52,507 nucleotides of DNA from Bacteriovoracales bacterium (lineage in GTDB: Bacteria > Bdellovibrionota > Bacteriovoracia > Bacteriovoracales > Bacteriovoracaceae), in the NCBI GenBank assembly GCA_030149295.1, contig JASBRV010000038.1, forward strand, positions 1 through 52,507. The letters run 5' to 3'. The notes under the pieces are model-generated. The model was not told where the DNA came from and made no database searches. It was given only the letters and a program-made list of their open reading frames with translations. Both the position numbers and the translations under genes were made by a program. Position 1 is the first letter of the stretch, and every line of letters begins with the position of its first letter. This document shows positions 24,354 through 32,815 of this stretch, piece after piece.

Positions 24354-25496
24354 ATGTCTTTAAGAAAGTTAAATTCCCTCAGCACGTTTCTTCTCTTTGG
24401 TCTTCTATTTGGTTTTCATACCTTTCCAGTCCATGGGTGGGTAGAAAATGTAAGTCAAGGATATCCCAATTGTATGGCCTGTCATATCAGTCCTACCGGT
24501 GGCGGGATTTTAACTGACTATGGACGCTCTCTTTCTAGTGAGCTGATGTCCACCATAAAGACAAAAGACTTTCAAAAACCTTTCTATGGACTTGTCGATA
24601 ATACCAAACATATTAAATGGGGCGGACACATCCGCACCATTCAAACAAGAAATGAGAATGATACCATTAAAAGAGGTAGCACCTTCTTTATGCAAAACAA
24701 TGTTGAAGTCGCAGCCTATGTGAAAGACTTTGTTTTCGTGGGAACTGCTGGATCAAAGGAAGGGCCATCTCGAATCGATGGAAAAGGTGAATTCATTAGT
24801 GAGCGCCACTTTGCCATGTATCAACCCGACCCTACAACACGAGTGCGAATAGGAAAATTTCGCCAAAACTATGGCATCAATGATCCCAACCACACTCGCT
24901 TCACCAAACGAGATCTAGGTTTTGGTTCCTACTCAGAAACTTATCAATTAGAATACTTTAAAACCCTCTCTTTTGGTGAAATGCTTGTTTCTAGTTCTCT
25001 TGGTCGACTGGATTTGCCCCGCTCCCAGCAAGAAAAAAATATTATGGGTCAACTGACGCACTACCTAGGCGGAAGTTCTCGTCTAGGGGCCAACATTTTG
25101 CACGGAGAATCCGAGAGAAATCGCCGATCTTTATACGGAATTAATGGCGTCTTTCGTTTAGGAAGCAAAAAGAATGTCATGCGCTTTCAGCTGGATTATC
25201 AGGTCAATCAAGACCTCTCTGGCAACATAAAAGGTGATAAAGTTCATGGTCTTTTTGGAAACTTTCTCATTGGCACAAGGCCTTTTGATGGCTTTTTTCC
25301 CTACTTTGTTTACGAACACAAGCAAACCAACCTCGATCAAAGCCGACAGACTTTGACGACCTCACCTGGTATTGGTTTTCAGTTTTTCCCCATTGCCCAT
25401 GTGGAATTACAATTTGAACATCAATACAGAACTCTAGTCTCTCAAAGTGACAACCCAGAACACAGAAGTTTTCTCGTGCTCCATCTCTATCATTAA
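24354..25496 (+). CDS. Outer-membrane-type protein with one N-terminal CxxCH heme motif
   Basis: I start at the ATG at 24354, directly after AGGATA and at a signal peptide of about 28 residues. The mature protein opens with NCMACHISPTGGG (CxxCH at 40-44), a motif block seen in many proteobacterial proteins of unknown function. About 300 residues then show alternating hydrophobic strands and many Arg/Tyr/Phe, ending in VLHLYH. I interpret this as a heme-bearing plug or lid followed by a beta-barrel, possibly a porin that lets electrons or a redox metal cross the outer membrane. The barrel is inferred from strand pattern only. It is the last gene of the YHS-cytochrome-YceI run. Confidence 0.82.
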   Translation: MSLRKLNSLSTFLLFGLLFGFHTFPVHGWVENVSQGYPNCMACHISPTGGGILTDYGRSLSSELMSTIKTKDFQKPFYGLVDNTKHIKWGGHIRTIQTRNENDTIKRGSTFFMQNNVEVAAYVKDFVFVGTAGSKEGPSRIDGKGEFISERHFAMYQPDPTTRVRIGKFRQNYGINDPNHTRFTKRDLGFGSYSETYQLEYFKTLSFGEMLVSSSLGRLDLPRSQQEKNIMGQLTHYLGGSSRLGANILHGESERNRRSLYGINGVFRLGSKKNVMRFQLDYQVNQDLSGNIKGDKVHGLFGNFLIGTRPFDGFFPYFVYEHKQTNLDQSRQTLTTSPGIGFQFFPIAHVELQFEHQYRTLVSQSDNPEHRSFLVLHLYH

Positions 25497-25500
25497 GAAA

Positions 25501-26058
25501 TTAGTTGAGAACTCTAGTGGCACACAAATGAAAACCATCTTGTTCAATAATACGACCAAACCAGATTTGATGACTAATAATGCGTTTGTAGGGAAAGCTT
25601 TGAGGAGTTGATTTATAATAGATATCGACAATCCCCGTTGGTCTTATATTGAGATCGACGAGATTAGCAGGTTTAAAAATAATGCCTCTTCTTCTCATAT
25701 TATGAAATCTCACTTCACACGCTTTGAGGTTTTCAAGAAGATCTTGAAAAAATCCACGATAATAGCGCACGCCATTAGGTCTTATCTCCCCCGCCGCCGC
25801 TAAGATATCAATGAGTTCATCCTGAAATTCTAGCCTAACACGAGCCTGGTCAAAGAGGCTTATATCTACAGGATTAAGGGTACAAAAAGCTTCTAGCCCC
25901 TCACGAATGCTCATCATATTTTCAAAACCCTCATCTGCTTTTTGACCAGGAAGGCTAATATCTTCGAGAACTGAAGTTTCACGACAAGTTTGTGCTTGAA
26001 GATTTCCTAAAAGAAAGAAAAAACCAAAAATAACAACCAAAATAAGAGCACGATTCAT
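25501..26058 (-). CDS. Secreted protein of unknown function
   Basis: The 185-residue protein starts at the ATG at 26058, which has AAGGA upstream and a signal peptide (to about LQAQ). The mature part has four Cys (TCRET, FCTLN, ACEVR, LCATR), probably two disulfides, and mixed helix and strand. It begins 1 nt after the stop of the hybrid histidine kinase gene, so it is likely the last gene of that unit. It ends 4 nt from the convergent barrel gene. I recognise no family. Confidence 0.8.
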   Translation of the reverse strand: MNRALILVVIFGFFFLLGNLQAQTCRETSVLEDISLPGQKADEGFENMMSIREGLEAFCTLNPVDISLFDQARVRLEFQDELIDILAAAGEIRPNGVRYYRGFFQDLLENLKACEVRFHNMRRRGIIFKPANLVDLNIRPTGIVDIYYKSTPQSFPYKRIISHQIWFGRIIEQDGFHLCATRVLN

Positions 26059-26059
26059 T

Positions 26060-27922
26060 TCATTTTTCCTTGAGACAAGCATGTATTGTACTAATAAGAT
26101 CCTCTTCATTAAATGGCTTCATGATCAGACCGTCATAATCTATTTGGGAATGATCAAGCTCTTTCTTTTGATTGACTCCACCCGTAATAAAAAGGAACTT
26201 ACTGTTACTCAAAAGATCTTTCTCTTTAAGGATTTCAAAAAAGTTTGCCCCTGTCACTTTTGGCATTAAGATGTCAGAAATAATGATATCGAAGTGCTTC
26301 TTTTCAAGAAGGGAAATGGCTTCATTAGCAGTTGCTACCGAACTAACCTGACAGCCGAGGTCTTCTAACATGTACTCTAAAGTGTAGCGAATGCCCTCTT
26401 CATCATCGAGAACCAAGACCTTTAATCCTGATTGATAAAGTTTTACTTTTTCACTTTTTTTATGTTCTTTAAGAAAATGTCCCTTAGCGTGGGGGAAACT
26501 CAAAAAGAAAGTCGTTCCTATATTTTGTTGGCTCTCTAGCCAAATATGACCCCCATGATCTTTCACAATTCGATGGGTTAGGGCTAGGCCTAACCCCGTA
26601 CCTTCACCTATTTTTTTGGTGGTATAGAAGGATTCAAAAACCTTATCTTTAATGGCCGTTGCAATCCCTTTACCATTATCAGTCACCTTAAAGAGAACAT
26701 TATCTTTTTGAGATTCTAGATGAAGGGAGACTCTCTTGTTCTCTAGCCCATACAAGGCATCTCTTGCATTAGAGACCAAATTCATGAGGACTTGTTGGAT
26801 TTCCGCTCGATTGGCCAAAATATTAAATTTTCCATTATTGCTAGTGCTAGCGGTCGTAAATTCTAAGGAAATATTTTGAAACTCATAGATTTTTTGGACA
26901 AAAAGAAGAAAGTCATTAATCACTTGCCTAAAATCAAAGACAGACTTTTCCGTCTCCGTTCGCGACAAATCTCTTAGACCAAGGGTTATTTTTTTTATTC
27001 GCTCGTGAGCAGACTCTAAATTTTTCAGTATCTCCATCATTTCAGGACTTAGATCTTTATTTTTTTTAAGGCGATGGAGATTCCCTACGGCAATGGCCAG
27101 AGGATTATTGATCTCATGGCCCACTCCAGCTGCCAACTCCCCTATAGAAGCTAGTTTAGATTGGAGCATACTTTTTTGATGTTCTCTTTTTAATTCTTCC
27201 TCAGCTTTCTTTTTGTCATCAATATCCTGGATTACCCCTAATAAACGGACGACTTTACTATTCTCAACCACAGGTCTTCCAGAGACAAAGACCCACATTT
27301 CTCGTCCCTTCAACGTTTTTATTTTCGCCTCTAAATCATAAGGTAAGCCCTCTTCAATGGCCTTTGTGACGGCATCTCGATATAGATCCTGATATTCACC
27401 GATAAAAAGACTTAGCGTTTCTTCCATACTTGGTTTCTTTTCACCAATATCCATTTCTAAAATCTTATAGGTCTCTTCCGTCCAAAAGACTGTTTCAGTA
27501 TCGATGATAAGATCCCAGCCTCCAATTTTTCCTATCGAACCTGTATAGTTGAGAAGATTGACAGCATTTTTAAGCTGATTTTCAAAATTGGCACTTTCAG
27601 TGATATCTCGACCACTGCCATAGATGAGGTTTTCCTCCTCTACAAACCTTGTTCTCCAGGAGATCAAATGAATTTTGCCCTCACGATCAAGGTAGCGATT
27701 GGTGTAACTATCAACCTCTTTTCCCCCTTGAACATCATCACATTCATCATAAGAACTCTTGAGATCATCGGGATGAATAAAATCAAATATGGTTTTACTT
27801 TGAAGCTCATTTTCACTGAAGCCAAGTAATTCGCAAAAGGCAGGATTCGCCCTGACAAAAGTGCCGCAGGGCCTCACAATGCACAATAAATCTAAAGAAA
27901 GGTTAAAGAACTTTCGATTCAT
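26060..27922 (-). CDS. PAS-PAS hybrid histidine kinase with receiver domain
   Basis: The 620-residue soluble signalling protein has two PAS domains (about 8-110 and 128-238, the second ending in a PAC-like RLLGVIQDIDD). HisKA follows with phospho-acceptor His269 in AGVGHEINNP, then HATPase with N-box NLVSNARDAL, G1 DNGKGI and G2 GTGLGLAL, and a C-terminal receiver (about 500-618) with acidic pair DD at 506-507, Asp550 in ISDILMP and Lys in MKPF. No membrane segment is present. It lies 46 nt downstream of ppx on the same strand. The output partner is not in the window. Confidence 0.94.
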   Translation of the reverse strand: MNRKFFNLSLDLLCIVRPCGTFVRANPAFCELLGFSENELQSKTIFDFIHPDDLKSSYDECDDVQGGKEVDSYTNRYLDREGKIHLISWRTRFVEEENLIYGSGRDITESANFENQLKNAVNLLNYTGSIGKIGGWDLIIDTETVFWTEETYKILEMDIGEKKPSMEETLSLFIGEYQDLYRDAVTKAIEEGLPYDLEAKIKTLKGREMWVFVSGRPVVENSKVVRLLGVIQDIDDKKKAEEELKREHQKSMLQSKLASIGELAAGVGHEINNPLAIAVGNLHRLKKNKDLSPEMMEILKNLESAHERIKKITLGLRDLSRTETEKSVFDFRQVINDFLLFVQKIYEFQNISLEFTTASTSNNGKFNILANRAEIQQVLMNLVSNARDALYGLENKRVSLHLESQKDNVLFKVTDNGKGIATAIKDKVFESFYTTKKIGEGTGLGLALTHRIVKDHGGHIWLESQQNIGTTFFLSFPHAKGHFLKEHKKSEKVKLYQSGLKVLVLDDEEGIRYTLEYMLEDLGCQVSSVATANEAISLLEKKHFDIIISDILMPKVTGANFFEILKEKDLLSNSKFLFITGGVNQKKELDHSQIDYDGLIMKPFNEEDLISTIHACLKEK

Positions 27923-27968
27923 TATGCTATTTTACCGCTAGGTATCTATATTACAATTTTTATTTACC

Positions 27969-28922
27969 TTAATTAACACAGTGCTCTTTAGATAAATGAA
28001 CCTCTTCATATAGTTCATAAATGAGACCATGAATAAGGCCTATATCAGGAGTTATGATCTTTTTAACTGGGATATAACCCATGACCTTTTCCATGATATG
28101 AATGGCCGGAATAATGACATCTGCTCGGTCTGGTCGGAGACCAAATTTTTTTATCCGTTTAAGATAGGGAGTCTCTTCTAAGGCTTCCCTTATTATGGCG
28201 ACTTCATCAGGAAGAACATAACGAATATTTTTCTTACCTAAGACTCGCTTTCTTAAACGACTAAGGCGCTTAAAGTTGCCCCCGGTCCCTACAATACGCA
28301 GGGGTCGACTTCCTGGATAAACTTCGCTGAGGAATTTTTGAATAGCAGGGCCCATTTCACTTAAGTAAGTGCGATAAGCAAGTTCCGCACTCGCTCCCTC
28401 TTCTTCACTCATTTTACCAATTTCAAGCAAGCGCACCGTCCCCATGGGAAGACTAATGGAACCCTTGGCCATTCCTCTCTCGAGATAGGTAAGTTCAGCG
28501 CTTCCTCCACCAATATCAAAGAGCAGATAATTCTTAAAGGAAAGATCAACTTGAGTTTGCAATGCTTTTCTTATCAGAGCGGCTTCCCGAACTCCATCAA
28601 TCGCTTCAATAAAAATCCCTGTCTCTTCCAAGACTCGCTCACCTAACACATGGGCATTATCTGCATTTCGATAGGCTGAGGTCGCGACTGCTCGATAAAA
28701 TTCAACATCTTGCTGAATAATCTCTTTTTTAAAGTCTTTAAAGACGCGAACAAACTCATTGATGGTGTGCTCGGAAAAATGACCTGTATTGAAAGCTTCG
28801 CTTCCTAGCCTAACGGGTTTTCGCACACGAGAAATTAAAGTGAGACCTTCCTCTTCATTTACACTGGCTATGGCCATGCGAATGGCATTAGATCCGATAT
28901 CAAAAGCTGCAATTTTTTTCAC
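27969..28922 (-). CDS. ppx: Ppx/GppA phosphatase family
   Basis: The enzyme hydrolyses polyphosphate and/or pppGpp. The 317-residue protein has the ASKHA-fold motifs FDIGSNAIRMAI (6-17), ATSAYRNADN, LLFDIGGGSAELTYLE and VGTGGNFKRLS, and stops after this domain, with no HD-type C-terminal extension. It therefore corresponds to short Ppx2/GppA-like enzymes; which substrate it prefers cannot be told. It is preceded by a MarC gene and followed by the hybrid kinase gene, all on the minus strand. Confidence 0.9.
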   Translation of the reverse strand: MKKIAAFDIGSNAIRMAIASVNEEEGLTLISRVRKPVRLGSEAFNTGHFSEHTINEFVRVFKDFKKEIIQQDVEFYRAVATSAYRNADNAHVLGERVLEETGIFIEAIDGVREAALIRKALQTQVDLSFKNYLLFDIGGGSAELTYLERGMAKGSISLPMGTVRLLEIGKMSEEEGASAELAYRTYLSEMGPAIQKFLSEVYPGSRPLRIVGTGGNFKRLSRLRKRVLGKKNIRYVLPDEVAIIREALEETPYLKRIKKFGLRPDRADVIIPAIHIMEKVMGYIPVKKIITPDIGLIHGLIYELYEEVHLSKEHCVN

Positions 28923-28988
28923 ATTAGGCTTATATTAATAAGTCCAAAGAAAGATGACAACGAGCTAAATTAAATCTTATCAAATTGC

Positions 28989-29630
28989 CTAACTCTTACC
29001 AAGCGCGGGCAAGATGTCACGAATACCCGAAGCAATAATTTCAATTGATAAAGAGAGAATGATGAGTCCCATAATTCTTGTCATCACATTTAGACCAATT
29101 GTTCCAAGTCTTTTACCGATGACTTTCGAGTATTGAAAAACAAATTTTATCAAGAGCCCAATTATTAAAACGACAGCAAGTGATCCGATCCAATAGGCAC
29201 TGCTCTCTACCTTGTTGGAGTAGATAATGGCCTGAGAGATCGTACCTGGACCGGCCAAAAGAGGAATGGCCAGAGGAACAATGCCAATTTCACTTGGATT
29301 AAGAGTTTCTTGTTCACTTTTGTTAAGCTTTTGGGCCACATTCTTAGCACTTATCATCTGTAAGGCCATCATAAAGATCAGGATTCCACCACCAATTGAG
29401 AAACTTGCTAAAGAGATACCAAAAAAAGAGAGGATGCTGTGACCAAAGGCTAAGCTAATGACGATAGTGGCGGCTACTGTCAGGGCACAGCTTGTGGCAA
29501 TGCTCTTCACCTTATCCTCAGAAAAAGACTCTGTGAGGCTAATAAAGACCGGGATCACTCCCAATGGATTGAGAATGGAGAGAAGACTCACTAAAAGTTT
29601 AATACTGTCATCAAGAATAAGATTTGCCAT
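28989..29630 (-). CDS. MarC-family inner-membrane protein
   Basis: The 213-residue protein has six hydrophobic segments and MarC/UPF0056 signatures: LNPLGVIPVFISLT near the N-terminus, GGGILIFMMALQMI in the middle, VPLAIPLLAGPGTIS, and GLNVMTRIMGLIILSLSIEII near the end. I start at the ATG at 29630 (MANLIL) because the longer frame begins with a TTG lying in the neighbouring terminator's T-run. The function of the family is not established; the old link to multiple antibiotic resistance was not confirmed. It is the first gene of the MarC-ppx-kinase unit. Confidence 0.9.
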   Translation of the reverse strand: MANLILDDSIKLLVSLLSILNPLGVIPVFISLTESFSEDKVKSIATSCALTVAATIVISLAFGHSILSFFGISLASFSIGGGILIFMMALQMISAKNVAQKLNKSEQETLNPSEIGIVPLAIPLLAGPGTISQAIIYSNKVESSAYWIGSLAVVLIIGLLIKFVFQYSKVIGKRLGTIGLNVMTRIMGLIILSLSIEIIASGIRDILPALGKS

Positions 29631-29655
29631 GAGGCCAAGGTAACACTTTTTTCCC

Positions 29656-29682
29656 AAAAAAAAAGGGAAGCAAAGCTTCCCC
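29656..29682 (-). terminator. Rho-independent terminator after the 425-residue protein gene
   Basis: On the minus strand GGGAAGC, a 3-nt loop and GCTTCCC are followed by nine T. It lies about 27 nt past the stop at 29709 and separates that gene from the MarC unit. Confidence 0.85.
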
Positions 29683-29708
29683 TTATTCTTTTTACTCGTT
29701 TTTAGCTT

Positions 29709-30986
29709 CTAAAGAGTCTCAAATGGGTTGAGGATTTGTAACCTTAACATTTGAAGTTCATCTTTTTGATTGTACATCTCAAAATGACCGTAAAGAGCAC
29801 CTTCAGTCAAAGCCTGTTCTTTGTAGAAAGACTGCATCCAATCAGTAGCGATTCCTTTGATAAAACTCGGAAGGCTTACAAATGAAAGACCAAGTTCAGC
29901 TAGTTGCACCACAAGTCTCTTCCTCATAACTTTACCTGGATTATCATAGTTGTAGCTAACAGAGAGGTTCTTACTAAACATGTGGTCTGTCTGAAAAAGG
30001 TTGGCAATGACAGCTTCCCCTTTAAAGTCCACTTCTTGAAAGGCGTAATTCAGTCTTTTCCCCACCTCATCAAAGGTAGTACTCATGCGACGAAAACGAT
30101 TGTTATTGAATCTAATACTCGTAAAAAATTTGTTCACACCGTACTTATCCCAATTGGCAACAGCAGCATTTGACTCCCAAAAAGCGAACCAATCAATGCG
30201 AGATTCATAGATAGAGGACATAATGTGGTTAGCTTCTTCAGCAGTAATGCCTAACTGACTCTCAGGCACCTTTTCAATGTAATGAAGTAACATATTTTGG
30301 TGAAAGAGGCGTCTCTGACGAACAAGCTCCTCAACTCTTACCAAAACATAGCTGGCCGTATTAAGAATTGGTATTTGGCTCAGTCTATCTTTTGCAAAGT
30401 TAAGGGCCCAAGTAAGAACCTGATAAGTCACACGCTTTTGATAAAAAAACCTTGGGTTGCTAGCGTGAGCAAGGACTGTCGGATCTAACATCATAAGAGC
30501 ATCACGAAGTTTGAATTCAAACTTAGTCATCACTTCTTGAAACTTGGGATCAGCAAAAACCTTGTCAAAATCAATGTCCTCTAATTTTCGAAGAGATTCG
30601 ACAATAAGACTAGGATTACTGTTATCCCCCTGAGCGTTGCCACGTCGTCTTCTATTTCTACTGTCTCTTCTGCTGCGGCTTGATTTATCATGCATCAAGA
30701 ACTGCTCTTGATTGGCGCCAAAGAGGTCTTCAATTCGTTGATCGTAATCTGCTTTGCTTTTCATCAAAGCCTGTTCTTGCTGCAGACTCTCCTTGATAAA
30801 CTCAAGGTAGGGGCGAATAGAGAACTTCATGGTAATTGAAGTGTCTTTAACCGTTGATAATTTGCCAGCATCATCCCTAACGAATTTAAAACGCTTTTTA
30901 AAATGACTGAGATCTTGCGAAAAAACCGTCATTGAGACGGCCATTGCCGTGAGGGTTATCAACCCTTTTCTTAGATTTATTCTCAC
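29709..30986 (-). CDS. Secreted protein of unknown function, 425 residues
   Basis: The start is a GTG with AAGGAGG 6 nt upstream, a strong ribosome binding site. A signal peptide ends near VFSQ (24). The rest is mostly helical and contains an Arg/Ser-rich low-complexity patch around residues 103-119. Sequences such as RRLFHQNMLLHYIEKVP and YESRIDWFAFW suggest a large soluble helical fold. The last quarter is rich in hydrophobic residues. It is a single-gene unit with its own terminator. I recognise no family; conserved secreted proteins of this type may be lineage specific. Confidence 0.85.
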   Translation of the reverse strand: MRINLRKGLITLTAMAVSMTVFSQDLSHFKKRFKFVRDDAGKLSTVKDTSITMKFSIRPYLEFIKESLQQEQALMKSKADYDQRIEDLFGANQEQFLMHDKSSRSRRDSRNRRRRGNAQGDNSNPSLIVESLRKLEDIDFDKVFADPKFQEVMTKFEFKLRDALMMLDPTVLAHASNPRFFYQKRVTYQVLTWALNFAKDRLSQIPILNTASYVLVRVEELVRQRRLFHQNMLLHYIEKVPESQLGITAEEANHIMSSIYESRIDWFAFWESNAAVANWDKYGVNKFFTSIRFNNNRFRRMSTTFDEVGKRLNYAFQEVDFKGEAVIANLFQTDHMFSKNLSVSYNYDNPGKVMRKRLVVQLAELGLSFVSLPSFIKGIATDWMQSFYKEQALTEGALYGHFEMYNQKDELQMLRLQILNPFETL

Positions 30987-31103
30987 TTCAACCCTCCTTA
31001 GTCGATGGAGTATTTTATCCTTTTGCTATTGATAACTTTTAATCATGATAGCTAAGTCAAAAACGATGCGGCTATACCTGTAAGAAAAGAAAAGGAAGAC
31101 CGA

Positions 31104-31520
31104 CTAAAAAAATCCGATAACGAGGCCATAACGAATGCCCTTTCCTATAAGAAAGCACAGAAAGCTCACTCTTTTGGGAGTTTTTAAAAGCCCCATGAGC
31201 AAAGCCAAGATATCCCCAATCAACGGTAACCAGGCTAATAGACCAACAAAAGGACCATATTTTTCAATCCATGGTGTGTACTTAATTTTGTGTTTTTCCT
31301 TAAGTCCCATCCATTTCGTTTTTCCGTAAGTTCCCAACCAATAAGTCACCATAGAACCAAGGGTATTTCCCAAAGTCGCCACCAACCACAGCACCAAAAG
31401 CGGATGCTCCCCCTTTAAACTAAGAGCAATCAAATAAGGTTCACTCCCAAGAGGAATCAAGGTTGCCGCGAGAAAGGAGAGAGCGAAGAGGATTAGGTAC
31501 GGTGAGAAAAATGTTTCCAT
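31104..31520 (-). CDS. YqaA-like DedA/SNARE-associated membrane protein
   Basis: The 138-residue protein has four hydrophobic stretches with the YqaA/DedA pattern: LIPLGSEPYLIAL, ATLGNTLGSMVTYWLG, then YGPFVGLLAWLPLIGDILALLMGLL and a final helix. The E in GSEP and the G-D in PLIGD match the conserved acidic and glycine positions of this superfamily, which acts in membrane lipid or proton homeostasis. Its start overlaps the end of the matrixin gene by 28 nt on the same strand, so the two are likely co-expressed. Confidence 0.88.
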   Translation of the reverse strand: METFFSPYLILFALSFLAATLIPLGSEPYLIALSLKGEHPLLVLWLVATLGNTLGSMVTYWLGTYGKTKWMGLKEKHKIKYTPWIEKYGPFVGLLAWLPLIGDILALLMGLLKTPKRVSFLCFLIGKGIRYGLVIGFF

Positions 31521-32239
31521 GAAAAGTAAACGAGAAGAAGGCCAAAAAGAAAAGTAAAAAGAAAAGTACGTGGTCCCCCTGCGTCTCTATCTGGCCTAAT
31601 AGGAACCATTGTCCCCGAGCAAGAACCCGGAGCATCGTGGGGATAGAGATAACTGCAGGCATCATAGTCATCAATAGAGAGTTTATCTTGAATCTTACCT
31701 CCTATCGAATAATACATAAGAGCTGCCGGATCTCCGGAATGCCCAAGACCAAAGGCGTGACCTAGTTCGTGGGCAATAGTAGCGAGTTTTTCTTGTTGAG
31801 TGAGGTTGGCAAAACTTGTATCAGCGTTGTTAATGAGGAAAGCTCCTCGATCCCCATTCACAAGATTAATACTTCCTACCCCTAAAGTTCCCGAGGAGCT
31901 AAAGAGAGTTGTATTGGCCGAGCAGCCCACTACAATTTGACCGGCAGGAGTCTTATTAATCGTATCGCTAAGAGTGTCATTGCTTGTGTCCACACCCTCA
32001 TCAACCCCAAGAACTTCCAATTCTAAGGCACAGGTAGGTATGCGATTCCAATACTCCTTTACAGACTCTTTCACCATGGCGGCCAATTCTTGGGCACTGG
32101 AAAACCCAGCGGTGGAGCAGGTATTGGAGGCAACTCTGACTGTCACATCAGGCCCTGGTAAATTAACCCTTCCCTCACTTGAGAGGGTAAAAGCATGCGC
32201 ATTCATGGAAAGAAAAAAGAAAAGAAGGAGATTTTTCAT
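31493..32239 (-). CDS. Matrixin-type zinc metalloprotease with GlyGly-TM-basic tail
   Basis: The 248-residue protein has a signal peptide (to about AHA, 16) and a metzincin catalytic site HELGHAFGLGH with zinc ligands His157, His161 and His167, catalytic Glu158, and a downstream Met-turn (ALMYYS, Met175). No cysteine-switch propeptide is visible. The C-terminus is notable: Asp-Ala-Gly-Gly (219-222), one hydrophobic helix (225-239), then a basic/His tail. This layout resembles GlyGly-CTERM-type sorting signals that are processed by rhombosortase. It starts 18 nt after a beta-barrel gene and overlaps the YqaA gene by 28 nt. Confidence 0.9.
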   Translation of the reverse strand: MKNLLLFFFLSMNAHAFTLSSEGRVNLPGPDVTVRVASNTCSTAGFSSAQELAAMVKESVKEYWNRIPTCALELEVLGVDEGVDTSNDTLSDTINKTPAGQIVVGCSANTTLFSSSGTLGVGSINLVNGDRGAFLINNADTSFANLTQQEKLATIAHELGHAFGLGHSGDPAALMYYSIGGKIQDKLSIDDYDACSYLYPHDAPGSCSGTMVPIRPDRDAGGPRTFLFTFLFGLLLVYFSWKHFSHRT

Positions 32240-32257
32240 CGTTACGGCCTAATTATC

Positions 32258-32815
32258 CTACAAATAGTAAACGAGATTTAAAGAATAAGAGAGTTTTCTC
32301 GCCTCAGCGTCAAACATACTAAAAATATAAGTTTGAAAACGCAGGGCATAGTCACTTGAAAACGAATGCTCAATACCGAGATCAACGGTCGTATTCCAAC
32401 TAGTACGCGCCTCATTGGGGGCATAGAAATCGGTAGGCGTATTACCATTAAGCAGATTAACAGTTCCTCCGTCACCACTTATGCGAGTAAGAACTGTCCC
32501 AACACCATAGCGTAAGATAGTCTGCGCCCTCAGTTGATAACCAAAATCTAGCAGAAAAAACATGGTGGACTTCTTATAACCATCCTGTCCCGTACCATGA
32601 AAGGCCATAGCAAATTCAGGTAAAAAAAGGTGGCCAGTAAAGGGCGTCGCAAAAATGGTATTAACACCCACCATAGGATCAAAAGACAAAGTATTCTTAC
32701 TGCCAGTCGTTTCCTTTTGAGTAGATAATCCAAAAGGCACATAGCCACCAGCACTGACCAGAGCGAAACTAGTTTGGGTCAATAATAGACCGAAAAGAAT
32801 GGTAATCTTTTTCAT
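32258..32815 (-). CDS. Outer-membrane beta-barrel-type protein
   Basis: The 185-residue protein has a signal peptide (cleavage near SFA, 18) and alternating strand patterns such as TMFFLLDFGYQLRAQTILRYGVG and YALRFQTYIFSMFDAEARKL, ending SYSLNLVYYL. Length and pattern suit an eight-stranded barrel. The start lies in a 4-nt overlap with the upstream patatin stop, so it is translated with patatin and probably precedes the matrixin in one operon. No precise function can be given. Confidence 0.82.
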   Translation of the reverse strand: MKKITILFGLLLTQTSFALVSAGGYVPFGLSTQKETTGSKNTLSFDPMVGVNTIFATPFTGHLFLPEFAMAFHGTGQDGYKKSTMFFLLDFGYQLRAQTILRYGVGTVLTRISGDGGTVNLLNGNTPTDFYAPNEARTSWNTTVDLGIEHSFSSDYALRFQTYIFSMFDAEARKLSYSLNLVYYL

